Assembly: GCA_934615635.1 (NCBI GenBank)
Contig: CAKTTT010000104.1
Span: 1 to 8,443, forward strand
DNA: 8,443 nucleotides
Reading direction: 5' to 3'
Source of the DNA: an uncultured Eubacteriales bacterium
GTDB taxonomy: Bacteria; Bacillota; Clostridia; Oscillospirales; Acutalibacteraceae
Both the position numbers and the translations under genes were made by a program. The notes under the pieces are model-generated. The model did no database searches. It was not told the DNA's origin and saw nothing but the letters and a program-made list of their open reading frames with translations. Of the stretch, positions 1 through 6,620 are shown piece after piece; the first letter of the stretch is position 1; each line of letters opens with the position of its first letter.

Positions 1-1
1 G

Positions 2-448
2 GAGCCCAACAGCGTCCCCATCATCGTCCAGTTGCTGATTGTGGAATTCATGATCGACGGCATAAAGCTGGCCTCATTGAACACTCCCAGCGTCCTCAAC
101 AACGCCTTCGGGGTGGTGGGAGCCCTGTTGCTGGGGGAGTTCGCGGTATCAGCCGGGCTGTTCGTTCCCGAGGTGCTGCTGTATATGGCCTTTGTTTCCG
201 TCTCCAATTTCACCCAGCCCAGCTTTGAGCTGGGCTATGCCTTCAAGCTGTTCCGCATCCTTTTTCTGATTCTGACGGCGCTGTTCCAGTTCTGGGGATT
301 CGCGGCGGGGGTGGTGCTGATGCTCCTGGTCATGGCCACCACCCGCACCGTCACCGGCCGGACCTATCTCTATCCTTTGCTGCCCTTCAATAAGGCCGCT
401 TTTCTCCGCCTGCTGCTCCGCCGTCCCATCAACAATGAAAACAGTTGA
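2..448 (+). CDS. spoVAF: Stage V sporulation protein AF (GerA family), 3' part only
   Basis: The reading frame is open from base 2, so the gene starts outside the window; 148 C-terminal residues are visible, ending in TGA at 446-448. The segment contains the conserved run LNTPSVL, then GALLLGEFAVSAGLF, then NFTQPSFELGYAFKL, then TVTGRTYLYPLLPFN and the end RRPINNENS. From family knowledge this matches SpoVAF, a membrane protein homologous to the A subunit of GerA spore germinant receptors. It is encoded with the spoVA genes, whose products move dipicolinic acid into the forespore and out at germination. Three or four hydrophobic segments fit an inner spore membrane protein. A related GerA-type A subunit is the main alternative, but the 'GRTYLYPLLPFN...RRP' end favours SpoVAF. 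A strong terminator 38 bases downstream makes it the last gene of its operon. Confidence 0.85.
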   Translation, partial: EPNSVPIIVQLLIVEFMIDGIKLASLNTPSVLNNAFGVVGALLLGEFAVSAGLFVPEVLLYMAFVSVSNFTQPSFELGYAFKLFRILFLILTALFQFWGFAAGVVLMLLVMATTRTVTGRTYLYPLLPFNKAAFLRLLLRRPINNENS

Positions 449-485
449 TTCCTTTTCGTCCGCGCGGCCTCTCCGCCGCTGCTGG

Positions 486-530
486 AAAGGGCGCTCCCGG
501 GAGAGCGGGAGCGCCCTTTCGCCGTTTTTT
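486..530 (+). terminator. Rho-independent terminator of spoVAF
   Basis: A perfect 14-bp GC-rich stem pairs 486-499 with 506-519 around a 6-nt loop. It is followed by TTT and, after a short GC interruption, six T at 525-530. It lies directly after the spoVAF stop codon and should stop rightward transcription before the next region. Confidence 0.92.
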
Positions 531-540
531 CCAGAAAGGG

Positions 541-860
541 ACTCGCTACCTTTCTATTCTACCAAATCGCTGTAATTTGACCAATATCCCCAGCGTGGGA
601 TGTGCTTCCTATAAAACTTGTAATTTATGGAATCCTTCCTCTTCTCTAAAAGACCAGCCCAATGGCCATCTGCCGTCGTTTATAGGCCTCTTCGTGTTCC
701 AGGCCCATCCTCTGCGCTTCGGGTGCGGGTGGCTTTCCCTATATCCCTCACCTTATCGGGCCAACTTGACCCGATGACACGGGGGGGCCTTAGCACCCGG
801 TCTCCGGAACCCTCCGTTCGGCACTATGCCCCGTTATTCGGGCGCAGCGCCGTTTTCTTT
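541..860 (+). other. Gene-free stretch rich in small hairpins; possible structured RNA
   Basis: No convincing protein lies here; the open frames have no family-like sequence and no good ribosome site. The plus strand can form a series of local hairpins: 563-567 with 575-579, 585-590 with 597-602, 611-615 with 624-628, 685-689 with 701-705, ATCGGG 755-760 with 770-775, 784-788 with 793-798 (one bulge), and 804-810 with 816-821 (one bulge). The last hairpins run into a T-rich tract at 853-860. That arrangement would fit a noncoding RNA or a long leader. I do not recognise a known RNA family, and I see no well-spaced promoter for it (TTGACC at 577 and TATAAA at 610 are 27 bases apart). Chance folding of GC-rich DNA remains possible. 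Confidence 0.3.
819..860 (+). terminator. Terminator-like hairpin and T tract upstream of the CLC gene
   Basis: CGGC 819-822 can pair with GCCG 849-852, enclosing a second stem (830-833 with 839-842, extended by 828/843). Alternatively GGCG 841-844 pairs with CGCC 848-851. Either fold is followed at once by TTTTCTTTT. The element lies upstream of the CLC promoter, so it would end a transcript coming from the gene-free stretch rather than the CLC transcript. Confidence 0.38.
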
Positions 861-875
861 TGCCGATAGTCGCCA

Positions 876-904
876 TAGAAATCCGTCGGGGAGAGGCGTA
901 TAAT
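876..904 (+). promoter_or_regulatory. Sigma-A-type promoter of the CLC gene
   Basis: The -35 is TAGAAA (876-881, 4 of 6 to TTGACA) and the -10 is a perfect TATAAT (899-904), separated by 17 bases. Transcription would start near 911, leaving a leader of about 26 bases that holds the purine-rich ribosome site. The promoter lies downstream of the alternative upstream start of this reading frame and so argues against that start. Confidence 0.62.
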
Positions 905-937
905 GGATGCAGCATAAGACGGAGGGAGCATTCCGGG

Positions 938-2227
938 GTGGACTGGGATCATGTACGGATGGAAAAATGGCGGGAGCGGGTCGGCGGCAATCTGCGTAAG
1001 GCGGGAACCCATCTGCTGACCTTCTGCAAATGGCTGGCGTTTTCGGTGGCGGCGGGGCTGGGAATCGGCGGGGTCGGCGTGCTGTTCCACTACAGTATCG
1101 AAGGGGGCGCGGCGCTTTTCAAGGCTCACGGCTGGCTGCTCTGGCTGCTGCCGGCGGGCGGCGCGTTGATTGCGCTGGCCTATAAGCTCTGCCGCATGGA
1201 AAAGGACCGGGGCACCAACCTGGTGCTGACAGCGGTGCGCAGCACCGAACATATCTCCCTCCTCACGGCGCCGCTGATCTTCTTCTCCACCTGCCTGACT
1301 CATCTGCTGGGCGGCTCCGCCGGGCGGGAGGGCGCCGCGCTGCAGATGGGCGCCAGCCTGGGGCGGGGAGCGGGGCGGTTGCTGCGTCTAGACGACAAGG
1401 ATATGCGAATGATGACCATGTGCGGGATGAGCGCCGCCTTTTCCGCCCTGTTCGGTACCCCCATCGCGGCGGCGGTATTTTCCATGGAGGTCGTCAGCGT
1501 GGGGGTGATGTATTACGCCGCCATTGTCCCCTGCCTGCTGTCCTCCTTGGCGGGCGTCTGGCTGGCCGGTGTATGCGGCGTCGCGCCGACCCGCTTCCCG
1601 CTGGAGGGCGTTCCCGCCCTGGGGTGGCTGGACGGCGGGAGGGTGCTGCTGCTTGCCGCCCTGTGCGCCCTGGTGAGCATCCTTTTCTGCCGCAGCATCC
1701 GTCTGGCAGGCAGAGCCTACGCCCGCTTTCTCCCGCAGCCCATCCTCCGGGCCGTCGTGGGCGGTCTGCTGGTGATCGCGCTGACCTATCTGTTCGGCAC
1801 CCGGGATTACAACGGCGCTGGCATGGACGTCATTTTGCGGGCGGTGAACGGCCAAGCCCGGCCGGAAGCCTTTCTGCTGAAAATCCTTCTCACCGCCGTG
1901 ACCCTGGGAGCCGGCTTCAAGGGGGGCGAAATCGTCCCCACCTTTTTCGTCGGCGCCACCTTTGGCAATGTAATGGGCGGCCTGCTGGGGCTGAACCCCT
2001 CCTTTGGAGCGGGAGTGGGGATTGTGGCCCTTTTCTGCGGCGTCACCAACTGCCCCTTGACCTCCCTGCTCATCAGCGTGGAGCTGTTCGGTTCCCAGGG
2101 GATCCTATATTTCGGCATCGCCGCGGCGGTGAGCTATAGGCTCTCCGGCTACTATGGCCTATACAGCGAGCAGAAAATCCTTTATTCCAAGCTGCGGCCG
2201 GAATTCATCGATCAAAAGGTGAAATAA
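938..2227 (+). CDS. CLC-family anion transporter, fluoride-type features
   Basis: This is a polytopic membrane protein of 429 residues, about the length of compact bacterial CLC proteins without a cytoplasmic CBS domain. CLC hallmarks are present: GGSAGREGA (residues 125-133), the helix F region carrying the gating glutamate, and GGEIVPTFF (329-337), the GxFxP-type region. Two features depart from chloride CLCs: the GSGIP position appears as RGTNLVL (92-98), and the usual GKEGP proline is alanine. Similar departures are known in CLC-F fluoride/proton antiporters, so export of cytoplasmic fluoride is a reasonable inference; a chloride transporter is the alternative. I chose GTG at 938 because GGAGGGAG (921-928) lies 9 bases before it and the promoter lies upstream. 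ATG at 959 (408 residues retained) is possible but has a weaker site. The frame is open further upstream, into the promoter. No neighbour is functionally linked. Confidence 0.9.
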   Translation: MDWDHVRMEKWRERVGGNLRKAGTHLLTFCKWLAFSVAAGLGIGGVGVLFHYSIEGGAALFKAHGWLLWLLPAGGALIALAYKLCRMEKDRGTNLVLTAVRSTEHISLLTAPLIFFSTCLTHLLGGSAGREGAALQMGASLGRGAGRLLRLDDKDMRMMTMCGMSAAFSALFGTPIAAAVFSMEVVSVGVMYYAAIVPCLLSSLAGVWLAGVCGVAPTRFPLEGVPALGWLDGGRVLLLAALCALVSILFCRSIRLAGRAYARFLPQPILRAVVGGLLVIALTYLFGTRDYNGAGMDVILRAVNGQARPEAFLLKILLTAVTLGAGFKGGEIVPTFFVGATFGNVMGGLLGLNPSFGAGVGIVALFCGVTNCPLTSLLISVELFGSQGILYFGIAAAVSYRLSGYYGLYSEQKILYSKLRPEFIDQKVK

Positions 2228-2593
2228 TCGCTTTCCGGCTTTTGATCGTCCGGGGGGAGGGGGGAAAGGATAGCGTCCGCTTTTGGCCATCCGTTGCAGA
2301 CTTCGCTTTTTCGGAAAGGAGCGGGAAGATTTTCTCTCTTTTTCCCGCCCTATTCGATCCGCGCGCGTTGCCTTCGGGCCGGCGGAGCGGCCGAGGTTTC
2401 CTGCCGGCTCGCCCGATTTTGCACGTCCCCGCCTGTCCGACAGCCAGTCCGACAGCCCGTAACCCCCCTTTCTTGCTGCGGCGGCAGTCCCCCCTGCTGA
2501 TAAAAAACCTGCCGTTAGCAAACGGATTTGTTCGAGCCTTGAAGCCAAAGCTTTTCCGGGGCGCCTCCGCCGGCAGGGCCGCTGGTTTCCATA
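2228..2593. other. Gene-free spacer between the CLC gene and the fba terminator
   Basis: No credible gene is visible in these 366 bases; the open frames on both strands have low-complexity, basic or proline-rich translations and no recognisable family. Minor structure: a 10-bp inverted repeat CGATCAAAAG (2209-2218) and CTTTTGATCG (2239-2248) spans the CLC stop codon but has no T tract, so it is at best a weak 3' end. A 12-base unit containing GTCCGACAGCC is tandemly doubled at 2434-2457. On the minus strand CCGTT/AACGG (2512-2525) precedes a T6 run (2502-2507) and could act as a weak second terminator beyond fba. Otherwise I see nothing. Confidence 0.5.
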
Positions 2594-2634
2594 GCAATAA
2601 AGACGCCGCCGGAAGGATTCCGACGGCGTCTTTT
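2594..2634 (-). terminator. Terminator of fba (possibly bidirectional)
   Basis: AAAGACGCCG (2599-2608) pairs perfectly with 2624-2633, and the stem continues inside with CGGAA/TTCCG (2610-2614 with 2618-2622) around a 3-nt loop. Read leftward, the stem is followed by TTTATTG; read rightward it ends in TCTTTTAT. It lies about 29 bases beyond the fba stop codon, and it may also stop rightward transcription from the CLC gene. Confidence 0.82.
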
Positions 2635-2662
2635 ATCAAATAATTATCCGATTCAGGCCTTT

Positions 2663-3598
2663 TCAGGCCTTGCCCGCGCAGCCCAGCACGCTCTCAATCT
2701 TGTGCTTGACAACGGCGGTGATGCAATCCCGGCCCTCGCCCAGATACTGACGGGGATCGAAATGGGTGGGATTTTCCGCCAGGTGTTTGCGCACGCCGGC
2801 GGTCATCGCCAACCGCAGGTCGGAATCCACGTTGATCTTGCACACCGCCATGGAGGCCGCCTTGCGCAGCATATCCTCCGGGATGCCGATGGCGTCCGCC
2901 ATCTGGCCGCCGTACTGGTTCACCAGCGCCACATATTCCGGCATCACCGAGGAAGCGCCGTGGAGCACGATGGGGAAGCCGGGCAGCCGGTCCATGACCT
3001 CCTGCAGGATATCGAACCGGAGCTGAGGCTTCTGACCGGGCTTGAACTTGAAGGCGCCGTGGCTGGTGCCGATGGCGATGGCCAGGGAATCCACGCCGGT
3101 GCGGCCGACGAAATCCTGCACCTGACCGGGATCGGTATAATTGGCCTTGTCCGCCTCCACGCTGACGTCATCCTCCACGCCGGCGAGCTGACCCAGCTCG
3201 CCTTCCACCGTGACGCCGCGGGCGTGGGCGTATTCCACCACCTGCTTGGTCACCGCCACGTTTTCCTCATAGGGCAGGTGGGAGCCGTCGATCATCACCG
3301 AGGTGAAGCCGCCGTCGATGCAGTCCTTGCACAGCTCAAAGCTGGCGCCGTGATCCAGGTGGAGGGCGATGGGCAGCCCCGTCTCCTTCACCGCCGCCTG
3401 CACCATGTTGAACAGATAGTCGTGGTGGGCGTATTTCCGGGCGCCGCCGGACACCTGGAGGATAACCGGAGCCTTCAGCTCCTGGCAGGCGGCGACGATA
3501 CCCTGCATGATCTCCATATCGTTGATATTGAACGCGCCGATGGCGTAACCGCCTTCATAGGCCTTTTTGAACATTTCCGTTGTGTTGACGAGGGGCAT
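2663..3598 (-). CDS. fba: Class II fructose-bisphosphate aldolase
   Basis: This enzyme of 311 residues cleaves fructose-1,6-bisphosphate to glyceraldehyde-3-phosphate and dihydroxyacetone phosphate (and the reverse) in the cytosol, the aldolase step of glycolysis and gluconeogenesis. Class II (metal-dependent) motifs are complete: HLDHG (80-84) with the catalytic Asp82 and metal ligand His83, MIDGSHLPYEEN (102-113), VEGELG (131-136), AIGTSHG (175-181) with His180, VLHGASS (211-217) with His213, and the phosphate-binding CKINVDSDLR (253-262). The length fits the short class II type. The ATG at 3598 has AGGAGG 8 bases upstream (3607-3612). It lies downstream of ogg on the same strand with a 125-base gap, but it has its own promoter at 3631-3658 and its own terminator, so it is probably expressed independently at a high level. 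A tagatose-bisphosphate aldolase specificity cannot be excluded from sequence alone. Confidence 0.96.
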   Translation of the reverse strand: MPLVNTTEMFKKAYEGGYAIGAFNINDMEIMQGIVAACQELKAPVILQVSGGARKYAHHDYLFNMVQAAVKETGLPIALHLDHGASFELCKDCIDGGFTSVMIDGSHLPYEENVAVTKQVVEYAHARGVTVEGELGQLAGVEDDVSVEADKANYTDPGQVQDFVGRTGVDSLAIAIGTSHGAFKFKPGQKPQLRFDILQEVMDRLPGFPIVLHGASSVMPEYVALVNQYGGQMADAIGIPEDMLRKAASMAVCKINVDSDLRLAMTAGVRKHLAENPTHFDPRQYLGEGRDCITAVVKHKIESVLGCAGKA

Positions 3599-3630
3599 TT
3601 TGACAACCTCCTAAATATATCGTTACCTAT

Positions 3631-3658
3631 AGTATACTATATCCAAAATAAAAGTAAA
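3631..3658 (-). promoter_or_regulatory. fba promoter with a palindromic -10 region
   Basis: Read on the minus strand, the -35 is TTTACT (3653-3658, 4 of 6), the spacer is 16 bases and the -10 is TATACT (3631-3636, 5 of 6). The flanks are A/T-rich. The -10 lies inside a perfect 14-bp palindrome, TATAGTATACTATA (3628-3641). The untranslated leader is short, and the AGGAGG site at 3607-3612 follows. Confidence 0.6.
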
Positions 3659-3723
3659 AGAGGGCACGTTAAAAATTTGACAGTAACTTTTTTCGGATTC
3701 TTGTGTAAACTGCCCGCAGCAGC

Positions 3724-4518
3724 TCATCCCGCCCGCACCAGGTCGGGATGGCGGCGGCAATAATGAAAAATATACTGTTGGGCTATGCCCGCGCAAGGCC
3801 CGAAATCCTCCGGCCGCCGCCCGGGGAACAGCACCGCCATGGCCCGCTTCATCCACACGTCCAATGGAAAGGCCTCCAGCCTGCCCATGCCGTACAGCAG
3901 CACGCATTCCGCCACCTTGGGGCCCACGCCGCGGACGGTCTGCAGCGCCTGCCGCGCTTCCGGCAGGGGCAGCGCCGCGATCTGCTCCAGCGGCAGCGCG
4001 CCGGAGGCCACCTTTTGCGCCGCATCCAGCAGGTAAGCGGCCCGCCAGCCGCAGCGCAGAGGGGCCAGCGCCTCCTCCGACTGCTCCGCCAGCCTCTCGG
4101 GCGAGGGGAACCCATAATCCCATCCCACCGGCTCCCCGAAATTCCGGCAGAGCCGGGCGAGGATGCCCTTGATGCGGGGAACATTGTTGTTTTGGGAAAC
4201 GATGAAGGCCACCAACGCCTCCCAGGCCGGCTGCCGCAGCACCCGGATGCCGGGCGCATAGGCCACGCAGGGGCGCAGCATCTCGTCCCTTTCGAATTCC
4301 CGCCGGATGGCGGCGTAATCCCGGTCCGCATCCAGATAATCCCGCCAGAAATCGTCTCCCGGCAGGATATGCAGCCCATCCTCCCGCCGATGCAGCACGG
4401 CGGCCCGGCCGCCGGCGACGCCCCGCCAGCCGCCGTCCGGGGTCGGCTCGAACCGAAAGCATTGGCCGCAGTCCAGCGTCTGCTCCAGATCCATATCCTC
4501 CAGACCCGTCAATATCAT
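3724..4518 (-). CDS. ogg: 8-oxoguanine DNA glycosylase, OGG1-like (HhH-GPD)
   Basis: This base-excision-repair enzyme of 264 residues removes oxidised guanine from DNA and usually also nicks the strand (AP lyase). The N-terminal OGG domain shows TLDCGQCFRF (14-23). The HhH-GPD domain shows SQNNNVPRI (108-116), then the helix-hairpin-helix RGVGPKVAECVLLYG (196-210), where Lys201 corresponds to the catalytic lysine of OGG1 (human Lys249). PLDVWMKR (218-225) follows, with Asp220 as the conserved catalytic aspartate. Having both Lys and Asp separates it from AlkA-type 3-methyladenine glycosylases, which lack the lysine. Similar enzymes are known from clostridia. The ATG at 4518 has GGAGGGAG at 4523-4530. 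It is divergent from the DUF6062 gene, with a 137-base shared control region. There is only a weak hairpin (3710-3722) after the stop, so some read-through into fba is possible. Confidence 0.92.
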   Translation of the reverse strand: MILTGLEDMDLEQTLDCGQCFRFEPTPDGGWRGVAGGRAAVLHRREDGLHILPGDDFWRDYLDADRDYAAIRREFERDEMLRPCVAYAPGIRVLRQPAWEALVAFIVSQNNNVPRIKGILARLCRNFGEPVGWDYGFPSPERLAEQSEEALAPLRCGWRAAYLLDAAQKVASGALPLEQIAALPLPEARQALQTVRGVGPKVAECVLLYGMGRLEAFPLDVWMKRAMAVLFPGRRPEDFGPCAGIAQQYIFHYCRRHPDLVRAG

Positions 4519-4531
4519 AAGGCTCCCTCCA

Positions 4532-4561
4532 TTTACAAACGGGACCGGCCCGTGCTATAAT
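4532..4561 (+). promoter_or_regulatory. Sigma-A-type promoter of the DUF6062 gene
   Basis: The -35 is TTTACA (4532-4537, 5 of 6) and the -10 is a perfect TATAAT (4556-4561), with an 18-base spacer. The spacer holds an imperfect dyad, ACGGG (4539-4543) and CCCGT (4549-4553), which could be an operator. The -35 overlaps the ogg leader just upstream of its ribosome site, so transcription of the two genes may interfere. Confidence 0.7.
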
Positions 4562-4584
4562 GGGACAAACGTCCGCTGATATCT

Positions 4585-4613
4585 ATCATAGCGGATGGAC
4601 GGCGTTCCCGCAA
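4585..4613 (-). promoter_or_regulatory. Candidate ogg promoter with overlapping dyad
   Basis: On the minus strand, TTGCGG (4608-4613, 3 of 6) and TATGAT (4585-4590, 5 of 6) are 17 bases apart. The -10 overlaps the right arm of an inverted repeat, TCCGCT (4572-4577) and AGCGGA (4590-4595). That repeat also lies in the leader of the divergent gene. The -35 is poor, so this call is tentative. Confidence 0.4.
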
Positions 4614-4655
4614 CCCTTTTCGGGCGGCGGGACAGGACGACAAGGAGTGATTGAC

Positions 4656-5348
4656 ATGCGGGAGGACATCACCAGCATCCCGATCAGCGACGTGTTCGAG
4701 CCACGGGACGGCTGTCCCATCTGTCGGATGCGCAACCTGCTGGAGGAACGGGTGGCGGATTATATCACCGGCCCGGCCATGATGGAGCCGGATGTGCGCA
4801 TAGAAACCAACAAGCAGGGTTTTTGCTTCACCCACTACCGGATGATGCTCAGCGGCCGCAGCCGCCTGAGCGTGGCGCTCATGCTGGAAAGCCATCTCAA
4901 CGAGGTGGAAAAGCAGGTTTTCGCCGGGGCGCCGCTGTTGGGCAAAAGCGCGGGGAAGCAGGCCAAATCCGCGGGGCAGGCGGCGGGGAGCTGCTTTATC
5001 TGCGGACAGGTGGATTGGGCCATGGAACGGCAGTTGGCCACCGTCTGCCGTTTGTGGGAGCAGGAGCGGGACTTCCGCCGCTTGTTCGAGGAGCAGACCG
5101 CCCTGTGTATGCCCCATTTTTCCCTGCTGGCCCAAACCGCGGCGGCCAGGATGAGCAAGAAAACGGCGCCGGATTTCACCAAGGCGGCCGCCGCCCTGTG
5201 CCGTCAATATCTGGAGGGTCTCCGGGCGGACGTGTCCCATTTCTGCAAAATGTTCGATTACCGCAACACCGGCGAGGATGCCGACTGGGGCAACTCCCGA
5301 GATTCCATCGAACGGGCGGTCTGGTGGCTTACCACCCGAGAGCCGTAG
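4656..5348 (+). CDS. DUF6062-type protein with two CxxC/CxxH zinc-site-like pairs
   Basis: A 230-residue soluble protein of unknown function. It resembles the clostridial DUF6062 family by its Cys/His layout and its end, a conserved-looking FCKMFDYRN followed by a tryptophan-containing segment. Two half-site pairs are visible: CPIC (20-23) with CFTH (57-60), and CFIC (113-116) with CMPH (151-154). This spacing looks like two structural zinc sites, probably an internally duplicated fold in which each half begins with CxxC and closes with CxxH. No signal peptide or membrane segment is seen, and no catalytic motif is recognised. The ATG at 4656 is chosen because AAGGAG (4642-4647) lies 8 bases upstream; the frame extends to 4560 but that start overlaps the promoter -10. 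It is divergent from ogg and convergent with galM. A nucleic-acid role would fit zinc sites and the repair neighbour, but that is only a guess. Confidence 0.82.
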   Translation: MREDITSIPISDVFEPRDGCPICRMRNLLEERVADYITGPAMMEPDVRIETNKQGFCFTHYRMMLSGRSRLSVALMLESHLNEVEKQVFAGAPLLGKSAGKQAKSAGQAAGSCFICGQVDWAMERQLATVCRLWEQERDFRRLFEEQTALCMPHFSLLAQTAAARMSKKTAPDFTKAAAALCRQYLEGLRADVSHFCKMFDYRNTGEDADWGNSRDSIERAVWWLTTREP

Positions 5349-5422
5349 GCGGGAGCAGGGGAGGATCGGGGGAGGAGCAGGGGAGAAATCCCTCCGCCCC
5401 GCGCTTTCTCCCTCTCCCGCCC
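5348..5422. repeat. Purine/pyrimidine fold-back between convergent genes
   Basis: The left half (5348-5387) is almost all purine and the right half (5388-5422) almost all pyrimidine. GGCGGGAG (5348-5355) is complementary to CTCCCGCC (5414-5421). The left half also repeats GGAGCAGGGGAG (5352-5363 and 5374-5385). It starts at the DUF6062 stop codon and lies 36 bases beyond the galM stop codon. It could form a long imperfect stem that ends transcripts from both sides, although there is no T tract. Confidence 0.45.
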
Positions 5423-5457
5423 GATGTGGAGGAGATATGGCGGCGTCCGCACCTTTT

Positions 5458-6504
5458 TCAGGCGTTTTCGGAAAAGCGATAAATGGTCTCTGAAACAAAT
5501 TGTTCTCCCGCCTTCAGCAGGGCGGAGGGGAAGGCGGGCTGGTTGGGGCTGTCGGGGAAAAACTGGGTTTCCAGACAGAAGCCTTGATGCCGGTAAAGCG
5601 GTATGCCGCCCTTCCCGGCCGCTTCTTTCAGACCGTTCGCGGTATATAGCTGCACCCCCGGCAAATCGGTGCTGCATTCCATCCGGATTCCGCTCCGGGG
5701 CGCGTAGGCGGAGGCGGCCAACCGCTGCCGCCGGTCCAGGCCCAGCACAAAGTTGTGATCGTACCCGTTTCCCAGCCGGAGCTGCGGATCCGGTGCGCCG
5801 ATATCCCGGCCCAAGGGCATGCCCTGCCGGAAGTCGAAGGGCGTTCCTTCCACCGGCATCAGCCCGCCCGTAGGGATCAGCCGGCCGTCCACCGGGGTGA
5901 TACAGTCGGCGTAAAGGGTCAGCACCGTGTCCAGCACGTCCCCGCCGTCATAGCCGTTGAGATTGAAATAGGCATGGTTGGTCGGGTTGAGCACCGTGTC
6001 CTTGGAGGATACTCCCTCATACCGGATGCGCAGCGCGTTATCCGCCGTCACGGCAAAGGTCACCGTCATCTCCAGGTCGCCCGGATAGCCCTCCTCACAG
6101 TCGGCGGAACGATAAGTCAGCTGTACCGCGGGCTCACCGCCGTCGTCCAGAATCGCGGCGGACCAGATCCGCTTGTCAAAGCCCCTGAAGCCGCCGTGAA
6201 GATGGCCCGTGCCTCCTTCGTTGCGGCCCACGTCATAGCTCGCGCCGTTCAGATGGAAACGGCCGCCGGCAATGCGGTTGGCATACCGGCCCACCGTGGC
6301 CCCCTGATAGGATGTATTGCCCGTCCGATAGTCCTCCAGTCGGTCGTAGCCCAGAACCACATCTTTTTTCTTGTAGATCAGCGACTGAATCGTCGCGCCA
6401 TAGGTGAGAACCGCCAGCCGCAGCCCGCCTTCCCCCTCCAGCTCGAAGCGGTCCACCTGCACGCCGTCCTTCATCCTGCCGAATACCGATTGCCGTACAC
6501 CCAT
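5458..6504 (-). CDS. galM: Aldose 1-epimerase (galactose mutarotase)
   Basis: This 348-residue cytosolic enzyme interconverts alpha and beta anomers of galactose and other aldoses, feeding the Leloir pathway. The full set of family motifs is present: GATVGRYANRIAGG (68-81), HLHGG (101-105), NPTNHAYFNL (173-182), GYDHNFVL (247-254) and ETQFFPDSPN (312-321). By comparison with Lactococcus GalM, His103 and His177 match the catalytic/binding histidines, Asp249 the substrate-binding aspartate and Glu312 the catalytic base. The length is normal for the family. The ATG at 6504 has only a moderate ribosome site (AAAGGATAGGGA upstream). An internal ATG at 6474 would remove the first ten residues. It stands alone; no galK or galT is in the window. 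It is divergent from the PHP gene and convergent with the DUF6062 gene. Confidence 0.95.
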   Translation of the reverse strand: MGVRQSVFGRMKDGVQVDRFELEGEGGLRLAVLTYGATIQSLIYKKKDVVLGYDRLEDYRTGNTSYQGATVGRYANRIAGGRFHLNGASYDVGRNEGGTGHLHGGFRGFDKRIWSAAILDDGGEPAVQLTYRSADCEEGYPGDLEMTVTFAVTADNALRIRYEGVSSKDTVLNPTNHAYFNLNGYDGGDVLDTVLTLYADCITPVDGRLIPTGGLMPVEGTPFDFRQGMPLGRDIGAPDPQLRLGNGYDHNFVLGLDRRQRLAASAYAPRSGIRMECSTDLPGVQLYTANGLKEAAGKGGIPLYRHQGFCLETQFFPDSPNQPAFPSALLKAGEQFVSETIYRFSENA

Positions 6505-6555
6505 GGTTGTTCCCTATCCTTTCTCCGCATCAAAGCGGCCTGTTTGTTTTGCGTC

Positions 6556-6587
6556 AGGACGCGCTTTCCGTCCTTTGCCGGTATACT
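6556..6587 (+). promoter_or_regulatory. Possible control region of the PHP gene
   Basis: TATACT (6582-6587) is a good -10 at a fitting distance from the PHP start, but no acceptable -35 lies 16-18 bases upstream. An inverted repeat, AGGACG (6556-6561) and CGTCCT (6569-6574), occupies the -35 zone and may be an activator or repressor site. I see no clear galM promoter on the other strand. Confidence 0.3.
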
Positions 6588-6620
6588 CTGTAAAAATGTA
6601 TCAGAAGAGAAGGGCTTTCC

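Noticed and set aside
627..869. Small open frames between spoVAF and the CLC gene
   Set aside because: There is no ribosome site, no family-like sequence, and they overlap the hairpin chain and terminator-like end.
862..881. Fluoride-riboswitch-like string (GCCGATAGTCGCCATAGAAA) before the CLC gene
   Set aside because: The first stem does not pair as in the crcB motif, the 3' half of the aptamer is missing, and the string lies upstream of the -10, so it would not be in the CLC transcript.
2242..2643. Open frames in the CLC-fba spacer on both strands
   Set aside because: Translations are compositionally odd, lack a ribosome site and run through the fba terminator.
2702..3763. Long plus-strand open frame opposite fba
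   Set aside because: It is a mirror of the fba codons; it is rich in His/Gly/Val with no family resemblance, and the fba frame has full motifs, ribosome site and promoter.
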